Positions 55,396 to 64,000 of a stretch of DNA of 64,000 nt are shown one piece after another. A program made the position numbers and the translations under genes. Under the pieces are notes generated by a model. That model had not been told where the DNA came from, did no database searches, and saw only the letters and a list, made by a program, of their open reading frames with translations. The stretch's first letter is position 1. Each line of letters begins with the position of its first letter. The stretch is taken from NCBI GenBank assembly GCA_949299115.1, contig CASFZH010000025.1, forward strand, positions 1-64,000, written 5' to 3'. The stretch is from an uncultured Helicobacter sp. GTDB taxonomy: Bacteria > Campylobacterota > Campylobacteria > Campylobacterales > Helicobacteraceae.

Positions 55396-56869
55396 CTAGT
55401 AATGCAAAAAAGCCTGTGTGCGTAAGGCTGCTCCTTCACTATTGAGATGATAAGATGTATCAAAGAAATACTTACGCACAAAATGAAAATCTCTAAAATC
55501 TCCATAAATTTCGATATTGTGAGTTTTGAGTTGGGCTTTAAGATTTTGTATTTTTTCAAAAGTTTTTGAATCATTGAGACTAAAGCCTAGATTCTCTAGG
55601 GTAACAGGATAGGTTAGAAATACTTTGATATTCTTAGATTTAGCAAATTCTACTAAGCGATTGTATTCAGAGAGAAAAAAGGGAGAAAGCTTGAGATTAA
55701 CTGCTAGGTAATCAAAGTTTTTAGAATAATGTGTGCCAGTATGTCCGCAAAAATCTCCATATTTGTTTAGAGATTTGTAATCATAGCCTCCATAGCCTTT
55801 AGATTCTAAAAATTCCCTCTTTGCTTCAAAATTAAAAGGAAGTTGTGAATCTAAGATATTTTGTAAATTGAAATGAGTTTGTGATATAAAAGAAGTATGA
55901 GAATCTGTAGATTCTGTGTTTATTTGAGAATTGAAATGACTTTGAGAATCTGTATTCTTAGATTCTACAGATTGTATAGTATTGTGAGAATTGAAATGAG
56001 TTTTAGAATCTGTAGATTCCACATTATTGTGAGAATTGAAAGATTCTGCATTATTTTCAATATCTAAAGAATCTTGAGATTCTAAAAGAGTTTGAGAATC
56101 TAAATGACTTTGTGATATAAAAGAAGTATGTGAATCTGTAGATTCTGTGTTTATTTGAGATTCTAAAACATTCTTATATTCTCTTTGTTTAGATTCGCTT
56201 CCTATTGATTCATTACTTTTGGATTCATTACTTTTGATTGATTCACTTTGCTTAGAATCTTTTTGTGTAGATTCTTTTTTGATTGATTTGCTTTGTGTAG
56301 ATTCTTCAGTCGCTCTTGCTCCTTCAGAATGACGAGATACATTGTATTGTGTGTTTTGAGATTCTAAAGATTGCTTGATTGTTTGAGAAACATAGGATTC
56401 TGTGTTTGTTTGAGATTCTTTATGAGTTTGAGAATCTGTAGTAAGCGATTCTAAGATAGTTTGAGAATCTGTAGATTCCACATTATTGTGAGAATTGAAA
56501 GATTCTGTATTATTTTCAATATCCAAAGAATCTTGAGATTCTAAAACATTCTGAGATTCCATGTTTGTCTGTGAAACTCTTTATGTTACTTCTTCTTTCT
56601 CTTTGGAATCTGTATGCACTGATTCTCTTGTCTCTTTTAGAATCTCTTAAAGATTCTAAAAGAGTTTGAGAGTCTTTAAGTGTAGATTCTACAGATTGTG
56701 ATTCTAAAATACTTTGTGAATCTGTAGATTCTGCATTATTGTGAGAATCTTTTTGTGTAGATTCTAAAGGTTCTTTCTTTGCTTCAGGGTTAAAAACATT
56801 GTGTGGATTGACAAGAGTTTGAGAGTTTAAAATCTTGATAGAATACGACAAAGTTTCTAGATTCTGCAT
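55396..56869 (-). pseudogene. Decayed Ser/Glu-repeat protein with SGNH-like C-terminal domain
   Basis: The gene is broken. An N-terminal frame (56869 to about 56640) reads LESTQKDSHNNAESTDSQS. It is then shifted, passes through ETRESVHTDSKEKEEVT to a stop near 56580, and reopens from 56562 as a 388-codon frame. That frame has about 230 residues of ESTDSQT/LESQ-type repeats followed by a compact domain of about 140 residues. The domain ends in DTSYHLNSEGAALRT, which resembles the catalytic DxxHLN end of SGNH hydrolases or acyltransferases. There is no signal peptide. The repeats are built largely from AGAATCT and AGATTCT. The 388-codon frame might still be translated. Confidence 0.55.
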
Positions 56870-57096
56870 TTGGATATTTCAGCTAACACCTCAAACTAGA
56901 ATCGAAAATCTAGTCATAGGAAATCTAGAATCAAAAACAATCTTAAATACCTCGCAAATAACCATATAACCGAAATCTCACTTTTTAAGCCTCAAATTCA
57001 TCGTGCAACAATGCACGTTTTCCAATCTCATTAAATAATCACCTTACATTGTGTTATAATTATAATCTCTGCAATAAATTTGATGTGAGGAGCAAT

Positions 57097-58281
57097 ATGC
57101 ACAATACGGATTTGATTTCTTTTAGCATTATTGTATTATTAATCGTGATTGCACCGTATATCAGTCGTTTTACTCGTATTCCCATAGCAGTCGTGGAGAT
57201 TCTTATTGGAACTATTGCTTGTTATTTTGGACTCTTTAAAAGTTCAGAAACAATAAAAACTGTCGCACATATAAGTTTCTTATATCTTATGTTTTTAGCT
57301 GGTATGGAAGTAGATTTACGTGGATTTAGTAAACTTGGAAAAGTATTTTACAAAAAAGCTATTATATACTTCATAACATTATATCTTCTAGCTTTTTTAA
57401 TTGTTGTAGTATGCAATCTTGAATGGATTTATGTAGCAATTTTTCCTGTTATGAGTTTAGGAATGATTATGACCTTAATACGAGATTATGGGAAAAATAA
57501 AAAATGGCTAGATATTGCCTTAAAGATAGGGATTGTAGGAGAATTAGTTAGCATTACTGCTCTTGTTACGGTGCAAAATGCTTATTCACAAGTTGAATCC
57601 ATAGGACATTCATGGGCTTTTTATAAGGCATTTATCGTACTTAGCATTTTTGTGTTAACTTTTATCGTACTTTTTCGTATTGGAAAAATCGTCTTTTGGT
57701 GGAAACCAACATTAAAACTTTGGTTTATGCCAACAAATGATGACAACAATCAAGACATTCGCTTTAGCTTTATGCTCTTTTTTGTGCTTATTGGAATCAC
57801 AAATCTCATAGGTATAGAAGATGTCTTAGGGGCTTTTTTGGCTGGTATGGTTGTAGCGACCTTTTTTGCCTATAAGCATGATATGGTACATAAGCTTAAT
57901 GATGTCGGATTTGGATTTTTTGTCCCACTATTTTTTATATATGTTGGTTCAACATTAAAAATAGAGGAAATTTTACAGGATTACCGTATAGTTATAAATG
58001 GAATCTCTATTGCTTTTGGCATGCTATTTGTGCGTCTTATCGCCGCAAATGTCGCTTTTGGGTCATATTTTAAAAGCATAAAAAATACAACATTATTTGC
58101 CCTAAGTGATTGTATGCCGCTAACATTTTTAGTCGCTGTGGCAACTCTTGGATTAGGACTTAATGCCATAAACCAATCTCAATACTACTCTTTAATCATT
58201 GCAGCTTCTTTTGAAGGTGTGTTTTTTACAATTTTTATCAAAATTATCGTCTATACTATAAAACCTACACGAAAAAAATAA
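57097..58281 (+). CDS. Cation:proton antiporter (CPA2/NapA-KefB type)
   Basis: Monovalent cation/proton antiporter of the inner membrane, probably for Na+ or K+ and pH balance. About 12 spans; ISFLYLMFLAGMEVDL, GIEDVLGAFLAGMVVATFF and GFGFFVPLFFIYVG are characteristic of the CPA2 core. There is no C-terminal TrkA-N domain. I start at ATG 57097 (MHNTDLISF), with GAGGAG four bases before it; product 394 residues. An upstream in-frame TTG at 57049 lacks a site. Confidence 0.88.
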   Translation: MHNTDLISFSIIVLLIVIAPYISRFTRIPIAVVEILIGTIACYFGLFKSSETIKTVAHISFLYLMFLAGMEVDLRGFSKLGKVFYKKAIIYFITLYLLAFLIVVVCNLEWIYVAIFPVMSLGMIMTLIRDYGKNKKWLDIALKIGIVGELVSITALVTVQNAYSQVESIGHSWAFYKAFIVLSIFVLTFIVLFRIGKIVFWWKPTLKLWFMPTNDDNNQDIRFSFMLFFVLIGITNLIGIEDVLGAFLAGMVVATFFAYKHDMVHKLNDVGFGFFVPLFFIYVGSTLKIEEILQDYRIVINGISIAFGMLFVRLIAANVAFGSYFKSIKNTTLFALSDCMPLTFLVAVATLGLGLNAINQSQYYSLIIAASFEGVFFTIFIKIIVYTIKPTRKK

Positions 58282-58761
58282 ACATAATCTTAAGAAAATG
58301 ATGAATCAATATAATTGTTTCAATCCTCGTAGTCTTTAGTATTTTCAAGTATTTCTTTTCTCTCTATTCTATTTCATTTTGGTTTTAGTATCTCTATGAG
58401 TCGTGTAGAAATAATTATGCAATAATAGCCTAGTTTATCACGCCTTTTTGTCTTGTAGCTTCTATCTTTCCATATCAACATTTTAATTTTATTTATCATT
58501 ATTATTAATTTTTGGGAATCTGTAATGTGAATTGCACTATTTCTTGTAAAATCTATGGCTTTAGATTCTAATTTTCTATTAATTGCCTAGTATCTCATAA
58601 GCACATACTTTTCTTGTATTCATTATTAGGATATTTATGACTTTCTATCATATTTTACAAAGCTCATGATAGCTACATGTTACTATAATTACATATTCTT
58701 TACTAAAACATAGATACATTCATCTTTGATATTTTGTGAGATTTACTCTATATTTCATAGA
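58282..58761. other. Intergenic region, no gene seen
   Basis: 480 bp between convergent genes. AT-rich, no ORF, RNA gene or clear hairpin terminator recognised. Confidence 0.45.
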
Positions 58762-60186
58762 TTACGATTGTGCAATATTTTGTATTTTCTTAATGATATG
58801 TGTCGTGCTTCTTTCCTCAATAAAATCAATTAATTCTACAGACTTAGCATATTTTGCCCCAACCACCTCTTTATTAGCATAATCTGCACCTTTTACCAAT
58901 ACAGACGGACGTATCTTAGCAATCAAATTCTCTGGTGTATCAGTATCAAAAATAATCACATAACTCACACATGCTAATCCTGCTAAGACCATAGCTCTAT
59001 CATGTTGTGCATTAATAGGGCGACTATTCCCCTTTAATCGCCTCACAGATTCATCACTATTCAATCCAACAATTAAGACATCGCCTAACTTTCTTGCTTT
59101 CTCAAGATAACTTACATGTCCATAATGCAAAATATCAAAACAACCATTAGTAAAAACTACTTTTTTATGTTGCAAAATATCCTCAATATCACTTAAATGT
59201 GCAATAATTTTTGACTTGGCATCTTTAATGACACGGCGAGGTGCAAGGAAATCTTGGATTTCACCTAGACTTGCGGTAGCACTACCAAGTTTCCCTATTA
59301 CGACTGCTGCTGCGGCATTTGCAAACGTGGTAGCTTGGCTAAGATTAGCACCTTGTGCTAACTGTAGGGCTAAAGCAGCGATTACTGTATCCCCAGCTCC
59401 ACTTACATCATAAACTTCCCTTGCAATTGTTGGCTTCTTATGTAACACTTCATTACTATCCAAATACCCTATTCCATCTTCACTTAAAGTAATAAGAGGA
59501 TAGGACACATGACAAAGAGTACGTAATTCTTTAAGACAATCAGATAATGTTATATCATCGCAAATCGTTATACCTGTAGCTTCCATAGCCTCCTTTTTAT
59601 TAGGCGTAAGCAAAGTCGCATTTTTATATTTTGCGTAATTTGTGCCTTTAGGATCACATAAGACGGGTATAGCAAAGCTATTAGCTAATTTAATGAGCTT
59701 TTGTGTAAAACTATCACTCAACACACCTTTCAAATAATCACTTAGAATCATGCAATCATATTGGACAATAGTACTTTGTATGCTTTCAAACATTTCCTCA
59801 TATATATTGGGTTCAAGATTATGTGTGGCTTCTTTATCAATGCGTAACATCTGATGTTTAACAGACATAACGCGTGTTTTTATGGTTGTCGGGCGATTTG
59901 ATTTATAACAATGTGCTTGAATACCCTTATTTATCAAACAATCACGCAATAATAAACCTTCTGCATCATTACCAATAGCCCCATAAATACTCACTTGAGA
60001 ATCCATTGCAATCAAATTGTTTGCCACATTACATGCTCCACCAAGGCTAAAATCCTCCTTTTCAATCCTTACAACTGGCACTGGAGCTTCTGGTGAAAGC
60101 TTATTGGCACTTCCCCAAATATATTTATCAAGCATCAAATCGCCAATGATAATAATATGAGTGGCTTTATGTTGTTGTATTACCAT
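58762..60186 (-). CDS. hldE: Bifunctional heptose kinase/adenylyltransferase HldE
   Basis: Makes ADP-D-glycero-beta-D-manno-heptose for LPS core, and the sugar HBP that ALPK1 senses in hosts. The N-terminal PfkB-type kinase has GDLMLDKYIWG, FSLGGACNVANNL and the catalytic VYDVSGAGDTV. The C-terminal nucleotidyltransferase has FTNGCFDILHYGHVSYLEKAR (HxGH), GLNSDESVRRLKG and RSTTHII. 474 residues, normal length. Its start overlaps the end of hldD by seven bases, so the two are coupled. gmhA and gmhB are not in the window. Confidence 0.96.
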   Translation of the reverse strand: MVIQQHKATHIIIIGDLMLDKYIWGSANKLSPEAPVPVVRIEKEDFSLGGACNVANNLIAMDSQVSIYGAIGNDAEGLLLRDCLINKGIQAHCYKSNRPTTIKTRVMSVKHQMLRIDKEATHNLEPNIYEEMFESIQSTIVQYDCMILSDYLKGVLSDSFTQKLIKLANSFAIPVLCDPKGTNYAKYKNATLLTPNKKEAMEATGITICDDITLSDCLKELRTLCHVSYPLITLSEDGIGYLDSNEVLHKKPTIAREVYDVSGAGDTVIAALALQLAQGANLSQATTFANAAAAVVIGKLGSATASLGEIQDFLAPRRVIKDAKSKIIAHLSDIEDILQHKKVVFTNGCFDILHYGHVSYLEKARKLGDVLIVGLNSDESVRRLKGNSRPINAQHDRAMVLAGLACVSYVIIFDTDTPENLIAKIRPSVLVKGADYANKEVVGAKYAKSVELIDFIEERSTTHIIKKIQNIAQS

Positions 60187-61439
60187 ATCTTTTTTCCTTG
60201 CATGATATCTTCATAAATAGTTTGAATATGTGGAACATAATCTTTTATTCCATCTTCAAGAGTATAACGTGGTGTATAATTTGGTAAAAAATTATGAGAA
60301 TCAGCTAAGGTATGATTCTGAAAAAAAGGATATGGGTTTTTGATATATTCTATATTGCACTCTATTTGCAATTCCTTTTTTAGAATCTCCACAATATCAT
60401 TATAACTCCTTGATATACCAAATCCCACATTATAAATCGCGCCATGTTGTAACCATTCTTGCATAATTGTTTCTGCTTTTTCTTTAAAGGTATTTCCAAA
60501 TATTGTTTTTATATTCATTTCTTGTAATGGTGGTTCTTTTGGCATACTCACATCATTAAAAGTTTTGTGGATTCGCTGCCATTCTAATGTTTGCTTTGCA
60601 CTATCACGTAATCCATACACTAATTCAATGATTTCTAAAGCTTTCATATTAGCTGCTATGACGTCTTCTATATATACAAAATCTCGTTGCTGTTCTCCAA
60701 ACTCAAAAAGTTTTACAACTTTATTTTGCAAAGCTTGTAATGCAAGCTGCAAAATCATAGAAGAAGTTTTGTGTTTGTAAAACTCATTCCTTCCATAAAC
60801 ATTAAAATAACGCAATCCAATAATAGCCACCCCTCTTTTTTGCAAAAGTTCCTGAAAACGCACATTTTCTCTATCCATACAAAGCTTTGAATATCCATAA
60901 ATATTTTCTGGAATCTCATTTATTCCGACACTATTTGGTGCTTTGGTATTACCATATACTGCTGCTGAACTAGCATAAATAATATGAGAATTATGCTGTA
61001 AAGCAAGCTTTATAAGATTCTTAAATGCTTGCAAGTTAACATGTAAAATATGCTTCATATCCATACATGTTGTGTCCGACACTGCTGCTTGATGAAAAAT
61101 ATAATCAATCTTACTGTTATTTTTATAGACATACCGTATATCTTGAAGACTCGCAATATCCAATGGTAAAACCTCAACATTTGGATATAAAACTAAATTT
61201 TTAAAATGCCCCAAAGTCTTTGGATTCCCGTTAGAAAATTGCAATTCATCACGAAAATAATCAAGTGCTAGAATCTTGCATTTCGGGTGATTTTGTGCAA
61301 AATATGCCACCAAATTACTTCCAATAAATCCTGCGGCCCCTGTAATCATTATCGTTTTGGAAGAAAGATTAAGGCTATCATATCGCTTTAATGTGTCATT
61401 TTTTGATGATTCTTGTTGAACAGTATCTAATTGTGCCAT
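60180..61439 (-). CDS. hldD: ADP-L-glycero-D-manno-heptose 6-epimerase, enlarged
   Basis: Epimerises ADP-D,D-heptose to ADP-L,D-heptose for LPS. Short-chain dehydrogenase fold with NADP-binding GAAGFIGSNLV, SSAAVYGN and the catalytic YGYSKLCMD (Tyr-x-x-x-Lys), then GLRYFNVYGRNEFYK and QRDFVYIEDV. At 419 residues it is about 90 longer than usual. There are about 27 extra residues at the N-terminus and a roughly 60-residue insert after the VYIEDV region (ELVYGLRDSAKQTLEWQRIH onwards). AAGGTA precedes the ATG. Upstream gene of hldE. Confidence 0.93.
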   Translation of the reverse strand: MAQLDTVQQESSKNDTLKRYDSLNLSSKTIMITGAAGFIGSNLVAYFAQNHPKCKILALDYFRDELQFSNGNPKTLGHFKNLVLYPNVEVLPLDIASLQDIRYVYKNNSKIDYIFHQAAVSDTTCMDMKHILHVNLQAFKNLIKLALQHNSHIIYASSAAVYGNTKAPNSVGINEIPENIYGYSKLCMDRENVRFQELLQKRGVAIIGLRYFNVYGRNEFYKHKTSSMILQLALQALQNKVVKLFEFGEQQRDFVYIEDVIAANMKALEIIELVYGLRDSAKQTLEWQRIHKTFNDVSMPKEPPLQEMNIKTIFGNTFKEKAETIMQEWLQHGAIYNVGFGISRSYNDIVEILKKELQIECNIEYIKNPYPFFQNHTLADSHNFLPNYTPRYTLEDGIKDYVPHIQTIYEDIMQGKKIW

Positions 61440-61561
61440 GACATTACCTTATAGTTTTTTTGCTTATCATTGTATCATATTTTATTGTAAATTGCTTTAC
61501 GATTCTAAAGTGTTGTATATCTAATCATAGCCTATTGCCTATGTTGATTTCAGCATTGCTA

Positions 61562-62659
61562 CTAATGCCATGTAAGAGTCTTAAAATGCATTTTTTTATA
61601 ACGTCCAAATTGACCAATCACATGTATATGTATACGAGAAAGCTTTGCAATTTTCTGTAACATAGTAAGATATTTTGGTGAGAAACTAAAAAGCAATTCA
61701 TATTCTTCTCCACTTTGATATATTTCTTTTTGTATCGGTCTGAATGCTTTAAACTGCAAAGAATTGAGGGACTCCAAACGTCGAATCTCATTTGCCAATC
61801 CATCACTTATATCCATGCAAGCATGAATAGCTTTTTTAGCTTTTACCATAAAATTACATCGTAACACAGGATTCATAAAGCGTATATGTCTATTGCGAGA
61901 TTCTATCGCATGAGCTGGGATTTTATTGATTGTAGCACCATATCGCAAAAGATTTCTTAATGTTTTAAGACTGCTACCAATATTTGTCTTCCTACTGCTT
62001 GTATAAGCTAAAAAATCTCCACATTGCACACTTTTCCTAGATAGGTATTGACTGCATAATTTACCAATTAAAGTAATATGGAATCCCAATGCATCTCCCT
62101 TTGTCGTATCACCACCAATAACAAAAATTCCATACTGTTTACATACTGATTGTATGCCTTGCACTATTTCTAAAATAGATGTTTTTTGTAAATTATGGGG
62201 CAATGTAATTGCTAAAAGAGCATAGAGAGGTAAAGCACCAGAGCCAATAATATCAGAGATATTAACAAGAAAGGCTTTTCGTGCGAGACTTTCATAACTT
62301 AGCCACTGATTTGGCATAACATATCGCCATAATTGTGTAGTGTGGTTATGGTATTCATAATGTTGCATAACGCTTGAAAGATTGGGTATCTGTTTATGAA
62401 TGCAATATCGTGATGAAGCATGCGATGAAATCGGTTTGCATGTTATTTGATGATATGGCATTTGTAAAGAATCGTGTATGCAACGAAAATGTATATTCTC
62501 CACAAAACTATCCATTGCAATAACATAACGATTCTGTTTATTATTTGCATGAATTGCTTTTGAACTCAAAAGTCCCGCGAGCAAATAACAATCATCATCT
62601 AGTGTTTTTGTAATACCGCTTTGCATAAGAGAATGCAAAAAAAAATTTTCCATATCCAT
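61562..62659 (-). CDS. thiL: Thiamine-monophosphate kinase
   Basis: Phosphorylates thiamine monophosphate to the cofactor thiamine diphosphate. DDDCYLLAG near the N-terminus, AMDSFVENIHF (the usual TDxxVEGxHF), KAFLVNISDIIGSGALPLYAL and FVIGGDTTKGD are recognisable ThiL segments, and CMDISDGLANEI lies near the C-terminus. Divergence is notable: TMD/VEG motifs are changed and there is an insert around residues 60-100. I start at ATG 62659 since AAGGAGG is five bases upstream; product 365 residues. Confidence 0.88.
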   Translation of the reverse strand: MDMENFFLHSLMQSGITKTLDDDCYLLAGLLSSKAIHANNKQNRYVIAMDSFVENIHFRCIHDSLQMPYHQITCKPISSHASSRYCIHKQIPNLSSVMQHYEYHNHTTQLWRYVMPNQWLSYESLARKAFLVNISDIIGSGALPLYALLAITLPHNLQKTSILEIVQGIQSVCKQYGIFVIGGDTTKGDALGFHITLIGKLCSQYLSRKSVQCGDFLAYTSSRKTNIGSSLKTLRNLLRYGATINKIPAHAIESRNRHIRFMNPVLRCNFMVKAKKAIHACMDISDGLANEIRRLESLNSLQFKAFRPIQKEIYQSGEEYELLFSFSPKYLTMLQKIAKLSRIHIHVIGQFGRYKKMHFKTLTWH

Positions 62660-62748
62660 ACATGCCTCCTTAACAAAGCATATTTTACATGATTTTTTAT
62701 AAAAAATCATGTTATAATTCTGTAAAAATGCAACTTTAGAGAACTTAG

Positions 62749-63696
62749 ATGTCTAACGCCTATCACAAAGAATATCCGCATAATGACTCCACATCCACTA
62801 CAACACATGATAATACCAATATTCAAGAAGAAATTGCTGTATCGCAAAACTCTCATTATACAAAAGATCCGCACACCACGTCTCAAAGCGATACACACAA
62901 ACAGACGACACCATCTCATACAAAACATCTTGCAAATCCAGTGCATTTGATATTAGAAAACCCAAATCACGATGATGAAAAAAGCGATGACATTCCAAGT
63001 GATATAGCACATGAAATCATCATGCCTCTCACAACACACACAGATGATAAAGAAGTATCAATACCTCATTCACAAGAATTTGAATCTCCATCATCACCTA
63101 TTACCACGCAAGATACACATAATCCAGATAAGGTGTCTCAAGAAGACAAACAAATAGATTCAGATAATACACAATTGCAAACACCCAATCCACAAGCTAA
63201 TCAAGTCGCCACACCAGACAATCCAATAGACACCACAATAACGCAATATGATGACACACAGACCACACAAAAACACAAACCACAATATACTTCTGTCCTC
63301 CATGCTGACCAATTAGACCTACATGATGCACCAAATTCAGAATCGCAACAAGACACATCGCTTCCAAATAATGCCATTAATGACATATTCATTCAAGACA
63401 TTGTATATAATAAACAAACAAGCAAAAATAAGAAAAAGATTAAAAAAGTAAAAAAATATAAGCAAAATTGGAACTACATTCTGTATTCAAAAAGACTTTT
63501 TGCTGGCATCGTTATTATTGCAAGTTTTATTGGACTATACGGAGGATATTTACTATTTGGCACCACATCTTTTGAAGTATTATGGCAACTTCATCAAGCA
63601 AAAAATGTGATGATAAAAGAAATAGAAGAAAGTCGTATAGAAAATGCACAACTACAAAAAAAAGTTTTAGAATTACAATCTCTAGAGCCAAAATAA
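62749..63696 (+). CDS. FtsB/DivIC-like membrane protein with long disordered N-terminus
   Basis: 315 residues: about 220 residues of T/Q/D/H/N-rich low-complexity sequence, then a lysine-rich stretch (KKIKKVKKYKQ), one membrane span (about 250-271, LFAGIVIIASFIGLYGGYLL) and a short coiled coil (about 281-312, ESRIENAQLQKKVLELQ). Span plus coiled coil is the layout of septum-initiator FtsB/DivIC proteins, and the charged N-terminus would be cytoplasmic. The low-complexity part resembles the FtsK linker of this window. The division role is inferred from layout only. The ribosome site is weak. Confidence 0.65.
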   Translation: MSNAYHKEYPHNDSTSTTTHDNTNIQEEIAVSQNSHYTKDPHTTSQSDTHKQTTPSHTKHLANPVHLILENPNHDDEKSDDIPSDIAHEIIMPLTTHTDDKEVSIPHSQEFESPSSPITTQDTHNPDKVSQEDKQIDSDNTQLQTPNPQANQVATPDNPIDTTITQYDDTQTTQKHKPQYTSVLHADQLDLHDAPNSESQQDTSLPNNAINDIFIQDIVYNKQTSKNKKKIKKVKKYKQNWNYILYSKRLFAGIVIIASFIGLYGGYLLFGTTSFEVLWQLHQAKNVMIKEIEESRIENAQLQKKVLELQSLEPK

Positions 63697-64000
63697 TATC
63701 AAAAATACTTATCATATTAAAAATAATTACAATCTTGATTCTAAAAATAGTTGCTATATTACACATAGATAGCAATATTACAGACATTGACTATTAGCTT
63801 AATAAACCAAATTATTAACATTCCATTACCATAACACTCTAAATAATCTCACAAAGTTATATCGCAATCACAAAAGAAAGGGTATGGTTATGATACAGGA
63901 TTAATGATACGGAGCAACACAATGGGCTTTTTACAATATCAGTATGCTATTTTATGCCATATTCATATTTTGTAAAACATCTTACCTCAATGTTATTCAA
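63697..64000. other. Right end, no gene seen
   Basis: About 300 bp of AT-rich sequence after the FtsB-like gene, with no ORF carrying a ribosome site and no RNA gene visible before the window ends. Confidence 0.4.

Noticed and set aside
55269-55574. 101-codon minus-strand ORF after phnW
   Set aside because: Overlaps the better-supported SGNH-like frame; its own tail might be a remnant but could not be supported.
1-64000. tRNA and rRNA genes
   Set aside because: I looked for T-loop-like GTTCGANTC stretches and rRNA-like GC-rich blocks and saw none; short ones could still have been missed by eye.

Overview
The window looks like chromosomal DNA of an AT-rich, non-pylori Helicobacter (Campylobacterota, probably an enterohepatic species). 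The case rests on gene content. It has the four-subunit pyruvate:ferredoxin oxidoreductase in the order porC-porD-porA-porB, a MagIII-type 3-methyladenine DNA glycosylase, an Hcp-like cysteine-paired Sel1 protein, hldD/hldE heptose genes, Hof/Opr-type outer membrane proteins, long A/T and G homopolymers at genes, and a Campylobacter/Helicobacter-type II-C CRISPR-Cas9 locus. CheR/CheB, the CRISPR locus and a phosphonate operon set it apart from H. pylori. No rRNA or tRNA gene was seen.

Layout. 1-808 holds decayed DNA with helix-turn-helix remnants. 809-6879 carries cheB and cheR (minus strand), then pdxJ, pldA and a DUF485/acetate-symporter pair (plus). 7700-14127 has magIII and a cold-shock-domain/coiled-coil protein (minus), then a giant FtsK (plus). 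14720-16907 has a phase-variable FkbM-type methyltransferase with a G12 tract and class II aldolase. 17411-20639 is the porCDAB operon. 21130-21885 is a multiply broken pseudogene. 22144-28303 contains an Hcp/Sel1 protein, two proteins of unknown function, a CitMHS citrate transporter and a porin-like protein. 28304-29885 is non-coding and packed with the 7-mer AGAWTCT.

29886-38746 is a complete type II-C CRISPR-Cas system. The array has 49 repeats of 36 nt and 48 spacers of 29-31 nt. A tracrRNA gene starts about 40 bp after the last repeat, with its own sigma70-type promoter. cas2, cas1 and cas9 follow on the opposite strand. Every repeat ends in an extended -10 element, several spacers form families that target variants of one sequence, and the array lies between two diverged copies of one sequence block.

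38929-48791 carries an NlpC/P60-SPOR hydrolase, a radical SAM protein, an outer membrane protein, panC, an NSS transporter and a TonB-dependent receptor with Fur-like palindromes upstream. 49564-55191 is a tightly coupled 2-aminoethylphosphonate operon (binding protein, ATPase, fused permease, phnX, phnW) that would import AEP and convert it to acetaldehyde and phosphate. 55396-56869 is a decayed Ser/Glu-repeat protein with an SGNH-like C-terminus. The right end has a cation/proton antiporter, hldE and hldD (LPS heptose synthesis), thiL, and an FtsB/DivIC-like protein with a long disordered N-terminus resembling the FtsK linker.

The clearest candidates for something undescribed are the AGAWTCT motif abundance, the duplicated sequence flanking the CRISPR array, the CRISPR spacer families, and the shared low-complexity linkers on two putative divisome proteins.
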